A DNA stretch of 64,000 nucleotides from NCBI GenBank assembly GCA_964586455.1, contig CAZPHV010000020.1:10061-74060 (forward strand), in the 5' to 3' direction. Positions 8,936 to 16,881 of the stretch are shown one piece after another. This DNA comes from Aquimonas sp964586455 (GTDB taxonomy: Bacteria; Pseudomonadota; Gammaproteobacteria; Xanthomonadales; Xanthomonadaceae). The position numbers were made by a program, and so were the translations under genes. Every line of letters begins with the position of its first letter. The stretch's first letter is position 1. The notes below the pieces were generated by a model. The model saw nothing but the letters and a program-made list of their open reading frames with translations, had not been told where the DNA came from and did not search any database.

Positions 8936-8947
8936 ATGGTATAACAT
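8936..8947. promoter_or_regulatory. Zur-like palindrome upstream of the MerC gene
   Basis: ATGGTATAACAT is two mismatches from the palindrome ATGTTATAACAT, the core of gammaproteobacterial Zur boxes. It is 64 bases from the chosen MerC start and 82 bases from the receptor start, so it could serve both directions. Zur control is inferred from motif shape and from a zur gene at 18626. Confidence 0.5.
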
Positions 8948-9004
8948 CGGCCCCGTCTAATCAGCAGGGCGCATCACGTGCGCCCTTTCTTTGGCCCCCA
9001 ACAA

Positions 9005-9018
9005 GTAACGTTATAACG
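9005..9018. promoter_or_regulatory. Zur-like palindrome upstream of the zinc receptor
   Basis: GTAACGTTATAACG contains the overlapping palindromes TAACGTTA and GTTATAAC and lies 11 bases before the receptor ATG, just ahead of its GGAG ribosome-binding site. Its position suits repression by Zur. It is stronger than the partner site at 8936 but has not been scored against a Zur matrix. Confidence 0.55.
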
Positions 9019-9029
9019 CCGGAGCTCGT

Positions 9030-11129
9030 ATGAAGATTCACCCTCTCAGCCTCAGCATCGCACTGCTGCTGCCCAGTTTTGCCTTCGCCCAAGGCACCGC
9101 GCCCCACGATGCGGACCGCGCCAAGACCCTGGACGAACTGGTGGTGACCGCCACGCCGCTGCGCTCGAACATCGAGAACGTGGTTCAGCCCGTTGAGATT
9201 CTGGCTGGCGAAGCCCTTGATGACCGCCGCGCAGGCACCTTGGGTGAGACCCTGTCGAGCCTGCTGGGCGTACAGAGTTCGTTCTTCGGCAGCGGGGTCG
9301 GCCGCCCGATCATTCGCGGTCAAGACGGTGCGCGCGTCCAGGTGTTGAGCGAAGGCATCAGCAGTCTCGATGCATCGACCACCAGCGTCGACCACGCCCT
9401 CAGCATTGAGCCGTTTCTGGCCGATCAAATCGAGGTACTGAAAGGACCTGCCACCCTGCTGTACGGCCCAGGCGCCATCGGCGGCGCAGTCAATGTAGTG
9501 GACGGCCGCGTGCCCAGCTCGCTGCCTGAGGCGCCGATCAGCGGGCGTGCCGAACTTCGCGGCGGCACGGTGGCCGACGAGCGCAGCGGAATGGTTCGAC
9601 TCGACGGTGCCGCCGGCCGCATTGCCTGGCATCTGGACGGATTCCGTCGGGAAACGGGCGACTACGAAATTCCCGGCTTTGCCCGTCATGTCCACGAGGA
9701 CGAGCACGATGACGAGCATGAAGAAGAGCACGGGCATGGGCACGAGGAGGAGGAGGAAAACCCCTTCGGTCTGCTGCCGAACAGTGCGGTCGACACCCGC
9801 GGCGGTGCGGTCGGCGCGAGCTACATCGGTGAGCGCGGCTATCTCGGCCTCGCAGTCAGCCGGTATGAAACCCTCTACGGCTTGCCCGGACACGGCCACC
9901 ATCATCACGATGAGGAACACGGAGACGATCACGACGAAGAGGAACACCACGACGAGGAAGAGGAACAGGTCCGGATCGACCTGGGCCAGACCCGCTACGA
10001 CCTCAAGGGTGGGCTGATCGAGCCCTTCGCAGGTGTCGAGGCCATCAACCTGCGCGTTGGCGCCAACAACTACAAGCACCTGGAGCTCGAGGGCGACGAA
10101 ATCGGAACCCGCTTCGACAACGACGCGGTCGAAGCACGCGCCGATCTGGTGCATGCGCCGATTGCCGGCTGGCGCGGTGCGTTCGGCGTGCAGGCCTCGC
10201 GTCGGGACTTCAGCGCCGTCGGCGAGGAAGCCTTCGTGCCGCCGTCGCTGACCCGCGATGTTGGTCTGTTCCTGATCGAAGAGCAGAACCTCGACCGCTG
10301 GAAGCTGGAATGGGGCCTGCGTGCGGATCGGGTGCGGGTTGAGGGGGAAGGCCACGAGCGTCGTAGCTTCTCGGGCTTCAGCGCTTCCGCTGGCGCACTG
10401 TTCCGACTGAATGAGGCCCTGCATTTCAGCGCCAGCTTCGACCGTGCCGAGCGCGCGCCGAATGTCGAAGAACTGTTCTCAAACGGACCGCACTTGGCCA
10501 CCAGCGCCTTTGAAATCGGCGATGACACGCTGCGCAGCGAAACCGCGCGCCAGCTGGAGCTGGGCGCGCATCTGCACGCGGGTCCCTTGAGCGGCAAGCT
10601 GTCGGTCTATCGCAATCGCCTGTCCGATTTCATCTATCTCGCCGATACGGGCGAAGAGGAAGACGACCTGCCTGTGCGAGTCTGGACCCAGGCCGACGCC
10701 ACCTTCCGGGGCCTCGAAGCCGAGTTGAACTGGGCCGTGGTGGACAATGCGAGCGGCGCCTGGAACCTCCGGCTGAGCGGCGATGGCGTCAACGCAAAAC
10801 TCGACGACGGTGCACGGCTGCCGCGCATCGTGCCCTCACGTACCAGCCTCGGCCTGGACTGGAAGCGAGAAGGCTGGCGCGCCAGCGTCGAGACACAGCG
10901 CTATGAGACTCAGAACGACGTCGCCGACTTTGAAGAGCCCACCGAGGGATTCAGCCTGCTCAACGCCAGCGTCGCCTACCACTGGGACGTCGGTAACGTC
11001 GGCTGGGAGGTCTACCTGCGCGGCACCAATCTGGGCAACCGCGAGGGGCGCATGCATACCTCGGTACTGAAGGAAGTCGCCCCGCTGCCAGGGCGCAATC
11101 TGCTGTTCGGGCTGCGCGCCTTCTTCTGA
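9030..11129 (+). CDS. TonB-dependent receptor with His/Asp/Glu-rich loops, ZnuD-like
   Basis: Outer-membrane TonB-dependent receptor of 699 residues. Signal peptide MKIHPLSLSIALLLPSFAFAQ, TonB box TLDELVVTA at about 33-41, plug domain at about 45-165 (RPIIRGQDGARVQVL, GPATLLYGPGAIGG), then a 22-strand-type barrel ending in aromatic Phe (GLRAFF). Two acidic His-rich segments sit in extracellular loops: about residues 220-243 (HVHEDEHDDEHEEEHGHGHE) and about 289-313. This layout is typical of ZnuD zinc receptors. Zur-like boxes upstream and the MerC neighbour agree. Zinc is the likely ligand; copper or nickel is possible. Confidence 0.88.
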   Translation: MKIHPLSLSIALLLPSFAFAQGTAPHDADRAKTLDELVVTATPLRSNIENVVQPVEILAGEALDDRRAGTLGETLSSLLGVQSSFFGSGVGRPIIRGQDGARVQVLSEGISSLDASTTSVDHALSIEPFLADQIEVLKGPATLLYGPGAIGGAVNVVDGRVPSSLPEAPISGRAELRGGTVADERSGMVRLDGAAGRIAWHLDGFRRETGDYEIPGFARHVHEDEHDDEHEEEHGHGHEEEEENPFGLLPNSAVDTRGGAVGASYIGERGYLGLAVSRYETLYGLPGHGHHHHDEEHGDDHDEEEHHDEEEEQVRIDLGQTRYDLKGGLIEPFAGVEAINLRVGANNYKHLELEGDEIGTRFDNDAVEARADLVHAPIAGWRGAFGVQASRRDFSAVGEEAFVPPSLTRDVGLFLIEEQNLDRWKLEWGLRADRVRVEGEGHERRSFSGFSASAGALFRLNEALHFSASFDRAERAPNVEELFSNGPHLATSAFEIGDDTLRSETARQLELGAHLHAGPLSGKLSVYRNRLSDFIYLADTGEEEDDLPVRVWTQADATFRGLEAELNWAVVDNASGAWNLRLSGDGVNAKLDDGARLPRIVPSRTSLGLDWKREGWRASVETQRYETQNDVADFEEPTEGFSLLNASVAYHWDVGNVGWEVYLRGTNLGNREGRMHTSVLKEVAPLPGRNLLFGLRAFF

Positions 11130-11190
11130 CCGAACACGTCTTCTGTCGGGGACACGGCGGCAAAGGCCGCGGTCGTCGACCAAGGCCAAG

Positions 11191-11227
11191 GACGACGACG
11201 GGAACCACCCCTGGACCCGTCGTCGTC
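11191..11227 (+). terminator. Hairpin downstream of the zinc receptor
   Basis: Perfect 12-bp stem GACGACGACGGG / CCCGTCGTCGTC with a 13-base loop, 62 bases past the receptor stop. There is no T-run after it, so it is either a weak or Rho-assisted terminator or a stabilising 3' structure. Confidence 0.5.
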
Positions 11228-11569
11228 TGTCGCGAGCTGCCCGACATCCCACCCGGACGCGCCCTGCACTGGGGGCGCGACCCGGTTGAGAAGTCTCCGC
11301 GGGTACACGGCAGGAAGGCTGCCGTGAGGGCCCGTGCCGGCATCCTTGCCGATCGGTGCCACCGACACATGCGCGACGGAAAAACCCGCCGCGGGATAAG
11401 AAGGCCAAGAACGTAGTGACCCAGAACACAAGGTGACGCGGAAGATGACTCGGATAGACCCGGCTGCAGAGCGGATGTGACTCCCTTATGCGACTAAAGA
11501 TGCGCATCAGCCCCGGATGCCAACGAACAGACTCAGCGACGCGAATCGATTCGCAGCGGCAGCGATTCG
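11228..11569. other. Non-coding gap after the receptor
   Basis: No credible gene: open frames here lack ribosome-binding sites and family-like composition. The only clear structure is the 14-base perfect palindrome GCGAATCGATTCGC at 11541-11554, with a partial copy (GCGATTCGC) just after it, lying beyond the stop of the leftward small membrane protein gene. Confidence 0.5.
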
Positions 11570-11800
11570 CTAGCGGCTGCCCGCTCCCGTAGGGCCGGCA
11601 CTGTCAAGAAGCTGAGCGGACTTGCGCATTTCGAAGGGGGGATCCAACGCGAACTGCATCCCGAGGCTCAGCACGCCGAGCACCAGGAAAAAGGAAACCA
11701 CGGTGCGGCGCAGCCGCAGCACATTGCGGGCAGGGTGCACGCTGGTCAGCCAGAACGCTCCCAGAGCCAGCAACAGAAATGCAAACGACAGGATCAGCAT
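11570..11800 (-). CDS. Small two-helix membrane protein, unknown
   Basis: A 76-residue protein with two hydrophobic helices (residues 1-18 and about 30-48) joined by a basic loop HPARNVLRLRRT, and a polar tail. The ATG at 11800 is supported by GGAGGT 6 bases upstream. No family recognised. It stands alone between the zinc receptor and a leftward exported protein gene, and nothing suggests a specific function. Confidence 0.6.
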   Translation of the reverse strand: MLILSFAFLLLALGAFWLTSVHPARNVLRLRRTVVSFFLVLGVLSLGMQFALDPPFEMRKSAQLLDSAGPTGAGSR

Positions 11801-12001
11801 CGGCCACCTCCAGTCAGCTCCAGCGCATGAGTGCACGCCATGTGCACGGCCCCTACTGAACGACCGGCGCAGGCGCGGACGTCCTCAAAACATTGGGCAA
11901 CTGCGCGCCCGCCACGCTTCCAAAGCAGCACGCCTGCAGGTGAACGTGCAGCGCGGCTGCGGACGAGTATCGTGCGCGACACGATCCAGTGCCCGAGCGC
12001 C

Positions 12002-12568
12002 TCAGTCATTCAACGCCACATCCCAGAGCAGCACACCGTCGCGCAGGCTGAGCAAATGCTCGCCCGCCGCGGAACCCGGCCCAGAACGAAGGCTGCGCGC
12101 ACGCAGGCCACCCGCACCGTCGGCCAGCAGATCGGTGACCTCGCCCTCCAAACCAAGCTTCCAACGCACTTGACCGCTGTCCATCGCGACGGCGAGCAAG
12201 GTGGTACGCATGTCCTCATCGCCTGCGACCGCAGGCTGGGCCACAGCCAGATACAAGACTTCACGATCTTCGACGAGCGAGGTGACCACTCCATCGCCCA
12301 GGGTCAACAGCCAGGCGGTGCGTCCCATCGCATCAAAGAAGCGCAGCTCTACCGCCGGCGGTAGCTCGCTATCGTCGAAGGCCAGGCGCTCGCTGACCAG
12401 GACTGTATTGCCGCGGGCGTCTGCCCACAGGCCGCGTGCGCTCAATTCGCCGGTGGAAGGAGCAGGCGCTCGTGCTTCAACCGGGCTTGGCTGGAGTCCG
12501 CTCGCGACCGCGGCGGCGGTCATCAGCAGCACGACCAGGGGCACCAGGGTTTGCACGGGAAAGCGCAT
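12002..12568 (-). CDS. Exported beta-propeller-like protein fragment family, unknown
   Basis: A 188-residue protein with an N-terminal signal or anchor (MRFPVQTLVPLVVLLMTAAAVASG). The rest is beta-rich and Gly/Asp-rich, with repeats such as AMDSGQVRWKLGLEGEVTDLLADG that recall the PQQ-like quinoprotein propeller blade (DxxxGxxxWxxxL). It is too short for a full propeller. The start at 12568 is chosen because it begins the signal peptide; an upstream frame extension looks random. It diverges from the sensor kinase gene and may belong to the same envelope-sensing neighbourhood. Confidence 0.55.
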   Translation of the reverse strand: MRFPVQTLVPLVVLLMTAAAVASGLQPSPVEARAPAPSTGELSARGLWADARGNTVLVSERLAFDDSELPPAVELRFFDAMGRTAWLLTLGDGVVTSLVEDREVLYLAVAQPAVAGDEDMRTTLLAVAMDSGQVRWKLGLEGEVTDLLADGAGGLRARSLRSGPGSAAGEHLLSLRDGVLLWDVALND

Positions 12569-12800
12569 GGGCGTTCGACTTCCGGACCGCGCCGCACTGC
12601 AGCGCCATTGCCGTGAAGGAGAGCACGCAAGCGGCATCTTTTCAGTCCCCTGAATGTGGGGCTTGCGTAGCCGCCGCCACTCGCGCAACGCACTCTGTCC
12701 AGGCTTTGTATGCGCTTTGTAGGCTGCAGCTCCGATAGTTTCGGCCCGTGATAGCGTGCACGTGAATGCGACTCGCCTACTAGGATCCCCTACCCTCCTC

Positions 12801-14378
12801 GTGTCCAGCCTGTTCGTCCGCCTCTATCTCGGATTGATTCTGGCGATGCTGGTCATCGCCGGCGGCGTGCTCGCGGGGCTCAGCCTGATCGAATCGGTGC
12901 GTGCGGCAAACTACCGTGAAGCGGTGCTGTCGGCCCCGATGCAGCTGATGGCCGAGGGTGTGGCTCGTCATGCTGGCGAAGAGCGCCAGCGCTGGCTCGA
13001 TATCGCCGCGCGCTTGCTGACGGCCGAATTGAAGGTCGAGACGACGCCCCAGCCTCCGCGCACCCTGATTGTGGAGCGCATGGGCGAGCAACAGTTTCGT
13101 GCGCGCCTGGCCCTGCCCGGCAGCACCAACGAGCAACTGGTGCTGCTGTTCCAGAACTGGACCGAGCAACAATGGCGGGCGACGACGTTTCTCCTTCTCA
13201 ACGAGCTCGGACGGCTGCCCCCGGAGTCGCAGCGCGACGCCTTGCAGCGAATCGCCGACAATCTGCCCTATCCGGTGCGGCATCTCGGCCTCGACGAAGT
13301 TGAGATGGATGCGCGGCAACGCGAGCGCATAAGCGCTGGCGAAGTAGTAATGCAGATTGATTGGCGCGATGGAGGGCGACCCAGCACTCGCTTCTTCGCA
13401 CCCTACGGCCAGCGCGGCGACGTGCTCGAGGTTGGCCCGGTGCCCAGCCTGGGGCCGCTGCCCCTGCCGGCGGTGCTTTCGGTCATTGCGACAGCCGCCT
13501 TTGCCTTCTCGGGTGTGGCCCTGTGGGCCATCCGCACTCTGGAACGGCGTCTGCAGCGCATCGATCGGGCGCTTTCGCGCTTCGGCGCCGCGGATTTCGA
13601 GCTCGGCGAGCTCGGCCCGGCCTCACCGGATGCGATCGGGCGGCTAGCGCACTCCACCCGGCGCATGGCCGCCCGCATCCGCAGCCTTCTGCACGCCCAG
13701 CAGGAATTGGTGCAAGGCATCTCGCATGATCTGCGCACCCCCGTGGCGCGGATGCGCCTGCGTCTTGAGCTGCTTCGCATTGATGACGCGCAGCAGGAAC
13801 GGGTGGCGGGTATCCGCCGCGATCTCGACGAGCTGGAGAGCCTGATCGACGCGTCCATTACCTACTCGCGCCTCGACGAAGGGGGTATCGCGCTGGCGAC
13901 CCAGGCCTTTGACATCGCGCAGGAGCTGCGTGATGTCCTGCAGGACCAGCGCGTGTTGGCCAGGGACATCGTTCTCGGCCTGGACCTGCAGCCCTCGGGA
14001 CGACCGCTGTCCGCGGACCGCGCGCTGCTCCGAAGGGCGGTGCAGAACCTTTTGGGCAACGCTCTGAGGCACGCGCACTCTCGGGTCGAAGTTCAGCTGC
14101 GTGAGGCCGCGGGCGGCGTGCGGATCGCCGTCGAGGACGATGGCCCCGGGGTTCCCGAGGCCCAGCGCGAACGCATCTTCGAGCCGTTTTCGCGGCTCGA
14201 CGAGACGCGCAGCAAGGCGTCCGGAGGTTATGGGCTCGGCCTCGCGATCGTGCGCCGTATTGTTGAGCGCCACGGCGGCCGCATTGCCTGCGGCGCAGCG
14301 GCGCTGGGCGGCGCCCGTTTCGAGCTGGAGCTCCCGTGGGCGGCCAACAGCCCTGCCCTCTCGCCTACACGTTCATGA
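12801..14378 (+). CDS. RstB-like sensor histidine kinase
   Basis: Inner-membrane sensor kinase of about 525 residues. First helix SSLFVRLYLGLILAMLVIAGG resembles RstB; a periplasmic domain spans about 35-215, then a second helix (about 216-240), HAMP, HisKA with phospho-accepting His309 in GISHDLRTPVARMR, and HATPase_c with N (LLGNALRH), G1 (EDDGPGVP) and G2 (GYGLGLAIVRRI) boxes. The GTG at 12801 is preferred since it starts just before the helix; GTGs at 12756 or 12765 would add up to 15 residues. Its partner regulator is at 16048, separated by two envelope-protein genes in the same operon. Confidence 0.85.
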   Translation: MSSLFVRLYLGLILAMLVIAGGVLAGLSLIESVRAANYREAVLSAPMQLMAEGVARHAGEERQRWLDIAARLLTAELKVETTPQPPRTLIVERMGEQQFRARLALPGSTNEQLVLLFQNWTEQQWRATTFLLLNELGRLPPESQRDALQRIADNLPYPVRHLGLDEVEMDARQRERISAGEVVMQIDWRDGGRPSTRFFAPYGQRGDVLEVGPVPSLGPLPLPAVLSVIATAAFAFSGVALWAIRTLERRLQRIDRALSRFGAADFELGELGPASPDAIGRLAHSTRRMAARIRSLLHAQQELVQGISHDLRTPVARMRLRLELLRIDDAQQERVAGIRRDLDELESLIDASITYSRLDEGGIALATQAFDIAQELRDVLQDQRVLARDIVLGLDLQPSGRPLSADRALLRRAVQNLLGNALRHAHSRVEVQLREAAGGVRIAVEDDGPGVPEAQRERIFEPFSRLDETRSKASGGYGLGLAIVRRIVERHGGRIACGAAALGGARFELELPWAANSPALSPTRS

Positions 14379-14397
14379 ACCGCTACACTCGCGCGCT

Positions 14398-14766
14398 ATG
14401 AAGACCCGTTCGCTCGCGATGCTGGCTGTTCTTATCTGCTCCGCCCAGGCTCAGGCCCAGGCTGCAGAGCCCTCACGCAGCTCACGCGACCGCAGTGCCG
14501 ACAAGGCCGACGTGGTAATCGTGGCGGCTGCGAAGCCCGCTGCCGAGGACTGGGGAATCTGGAACCGCGCGCCTCGTCGCGCCGGGCGTGATCCGCTGCT
14601 GGCCCTGGGCCAACGCGATCGCGCTCCCAACCCCGAACCGATCGACGCTGCCGCACGCGGCGACTCCACGTCCGGCACTGCCGGTCGCGGTGACATCGAT
14701 CTGAACGCCTGGGACAGCGGCCGCGTCAGCTTGCCGCCACCGCCCAAGCCCGATGACGGCACCTGA
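14398..14766 (+). CDS. Small exported protein in the RstBA-like operon, unknown
   Basis: A 122-residue protein with a signal peptide (MKTRSLAMLAVLICSAQAQAQA) and a charged, Arg/Asp/Pro-rich, probably disordered mature part ending PPPPKPDDGT. No family recognised. It starts 19 bases after the kinase stop, and its stop lies 14 bases inside the next gene, so it is part of the operon. A periplasmic accessory to the sensor or the barrel protein is possible but only inferred from position. Confidence 0.6.
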   Translation: MKTRSLAMLAVLICSAQAQAQAAEPSRSSRDRSADKADVVIVAAAKPAAEDWGIWNRAPRRAGRDPLLALGQRDRAPNPEPIDAAARGDSTSGTAGRGDIDLNAWDSGRVSLPPPPKPDDGT

Positions 14767-16060
14767 TCGGGCAACGCGTCGCCCTTACGCAATCGCGCGC
14801 CTGCTGCTTGCCGGCGCCCTTGTGCTGCCCGCCGCGAGACTGCTGGCTTCAGCGCCGGAGTGTCCGCAGCCTGACCCGTGCTTGGAGGCCGCGCTGCTCG
14901 CTCGCGACGAAGAGGGCGAGAGCGCAGCCTTGCGGTGGCTGGACGCCTTGGTTACTGCCCATCCGGAGCGACTGCGCGCGCGCGCCGAGCGCGCACTCAG
15001 CCTGTACCGATTGCACCGCATGCAGGAGTCCATCGACGAGATCGACGGCCTGCTCGCGCAGGATCTGCCGCGCAATGTGCGCGCGAACCTTCACGCCCTG
15101 CGCGACGAAGCTCGCTTTCGGCTGACCTCACGGGCCACCACTCGCTTTGGCCTGCGCATGGCCCTGGGCTACGACGACAACGTCGCCAGCTTTGCCGACT
15201 TCGATGCACGCCGCGAAGGCACCAGCACGGCGATCGGCACCATCGGCGGCAGCCCTGACGAATACGCGGAAGCCGGCGGCCGCCTGCGCCTGCGCAGCGT
15301 CGGCGTTGGCCCCTTCAACAACCGCCTTGATGCAGACCTCAACCTGCGTCGCTATGGGACGCGCGGCGAATTCGATCTGGCCGACCTGCGCCTGCGCGGA
15401 GGCGTGGAATGGCGTCCGAGCGGCCTGTTTGGAGTCTCCGTGGCACCGGGCCTGCGCCATCTGAACCGAAACGGCAGTCCGCTGCTGAGCGATGGCAGCC
15501 TGGAGCTCGCGGCCGGCTTCAGCCACGATCCGCTGTCGCTGCGCGTCGGTCTGGAGCGCGCCTTGCGCCGCTACGACAGCAATCGATTTGCCGGTCTGGA
15601 TGCCGAACACTGGGCAGGCAGCCTGCGCGGACAGTTGCTCTTCGGTCGCGAAGTGCAGTGGTGGATGGCCGCCGATCTGGAATACCGCGAGGAAAAGGCC
15701 CGCAACCCGGTGCAGTCGCGCGACCTGGAGCGCGTCAGCCTGCACGCCGGACGCAGCAGTGACAGCCATGAGTGGTCGCTGTCGCTGGACGACAGTCGCT
15801 ATCGCTACCGCGGCGGTGGCGGCCAGCCACCGATCGTTCTGCCGCCGGACGGATTGGACGCCGACGGTGATCCGATCAAGCCGATCACTGTCGGCGTTGA
15901 CCGGCTCATCTATCGAAGCCTCGAAGCCCGCTATCGCTATCACCTCGATGCCCGCTGGAGCCTGCAGCTGCGGCTGCGCCGACAGCTGTCCGCCATTGGC
16001 GGCATCGACACCTCCCTTGACCGCACCAGTATCGACGTCGGAATCGAATGGAACCGCTGA
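14753..16060 (+). CDS. Outer-membrane protein with TPR N-terminus and beta-barrel (SLAM-like architecture)
   Basis: A 435-residue protein with a signal peptide (about 1-32), a TPR-like helical part at about 35-125 (RLRARAERALSLYRLHRMQESIDEIDGLL), then alternating strands to the C-terminus beginning RFGLRMALGYDDNVASF. A G-Y-D-x-N motif at the barrel entry and the TPR-plus-barrel order resemble surface lipoprotein assembly modifiers (SLAM, DUF560), though other TPR-barrel exporters are alternatives. It sits between the kinase and regulator genes of one operon and overlaps both neighbours. Confidence 0.6.
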   Translation: MTAPDRATRRPYAIARLLLAGALVLPAARLLASAPECPQPDPCLEAALLARDEEGESAALRWLDALVTAHPERLRARAERALSLYRLHRMQESIDEIDGLLAQDLPRNVRANLHALRDEARFRLTSRATTRFGLRMALGYDDNVASFADFDARREGTSTAIGTIGGSPDEYAEAGGRLRLRSVGVGPFNNRLDADLNLRRYGTRGEFDLADLRLRGGVEWRPSGLFGVSVAPGLRHLNRNGSPLLSDGSLELAAGFSHDPLSLRVGLERALRRYDSNRFAGLDAEHWAGSLRGQLLFGREVQWWMAADLEYREEKARNPVQSRDLERVSLHAGRSSDSHEWSLSLDDSRYRYRGGGGQPPIVLPPDGLDADGDPIKPITVGVDRLIYRSLEARYRYHLDARWSLQLRLRRQLSAIGGIDTSLDRTSIDVGIEWNR

Positions 16061-16827
16061 ACTCAGACCCCGCTGACACCTCTCCACCACGCGTGCTGGT
16101 GGTGGAGGACGACCCGGAACTTGGCAGCCTGCTGCAGGAATACCTGGGCGCGCAGGGCTACCAGGTCGATCTGGAGCCGAACGGCCGGGCCGCCGTGCCA
16201 CGCATACTTGCCGAGAACTATGCGCTGGTGATCCTCGATCTGATGCTGCCCGGCGAGGACGGTTTCGGTGTGTGCCGACAGGTTCGCCCGCTGTTTCATG
16301 GCCGGATCCTGATGCTGACCGCGCGCGAAGACAGCATCGACCAGGTGCTGGGCCTGGAGCTTGGGGCTGACGACTATGTGCGCAAGCCCGTCGAGCCGCG
16401 GGTGCTGCTGGCACGAGTGCGTGCTCTGCTCCGCCGGGATCCCACGCCAGCGCCGCTGCAAGCCGTACAGACGCCCGCGCCCGCACGCGTGCAGCCGCCT
16501 GCAGTGCTGAGCCTCGCCGGCATCACCCTCGACGAAGGCGCTCACGAAATACGGGTCCACGGCGAGGTGGTGGATCTGACCGAGGCCCAGTTCGGGCTGC
16601 TGCGCCTGTTTCTGCAGAACGCCGGCGTGGTGATGTCGCGGCAGGAACTGTTCAGTGGGCTGCGCGGCATCGACTACGACGGCCAGAACCGCGGCATCGA
16701 CTTGCTGGTCTCGCAGCTGCGCGCGCGAATCGGCGACGACCCCGCGCAACCGAGGTTGATCAAGACGATTCGCGCCCGCGGCTACCTGTTCGTGCGGCCG
16801 GGCGAGGAGCCCCGCGGAGACGCCTGA
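16048..16827 (+). CDS. RstA-like OmpR-family response regulator
   Basis: A 259-residue regulator: receiver domain with acidic pocket E20/D21/D22, phospho-acceptor D64 (VILDLMLPGEDG) and Lys in YVRKP, a Pro/Ala linker, then a winged-helix Trans_reg_C domain ending with LIKTIRARGYLFV. The receiver (LVVEDDPELGSLLQEYL) resembles RstA. It overlaps the upstream barrel gene by 13 bases. Expected to be phosphorylated by the kinase at 12801; target promoters are unknown. Confidence 0.88.
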   Translation: MEPLNSDPADTSPPRVLVVEDDPELGSLLQEYLGAQGYQVDLEPNGRAAVPRILAENYALVILDLMLPGEDGFGVCRQVRPLFHGRILMLTAREDSIDQVLGLELGADDYVRKPVEPRVLLARVRALLRRDPTPAPLQAVQTPAPARVQPPAVLSLAGITLDEGAHEIRVHGEVVDLTEAQFGLLRLFLQNAGVVMSRQELFSGLRGIDYDGQNRGIDLLVSQLRARIGDDPAQPRLIKTIRARGYLFVRPGEEPRGDA

Positions 16828-16881
16828 TCGAGCGCGACGAGACAGCGTTCCCGAGCCGCGCGGATCGCTTCCTGATCAGCG

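Noticed and set aside
10836..11507. A leftward 223-residue frame after the zinc receptor
   Set aside because: Mostly antisense to the receptor gene, Arg/Pro/Ser-biased, no start signal; treated as non-coding.
11541..11554. Palindrome GCGAATCGATTCGC as a regulator operator
   Set aside because: It is at the 3' side of the nearest gene and about 410 bases past the receptor stop, with no promoter to control; left as part of the gap description.
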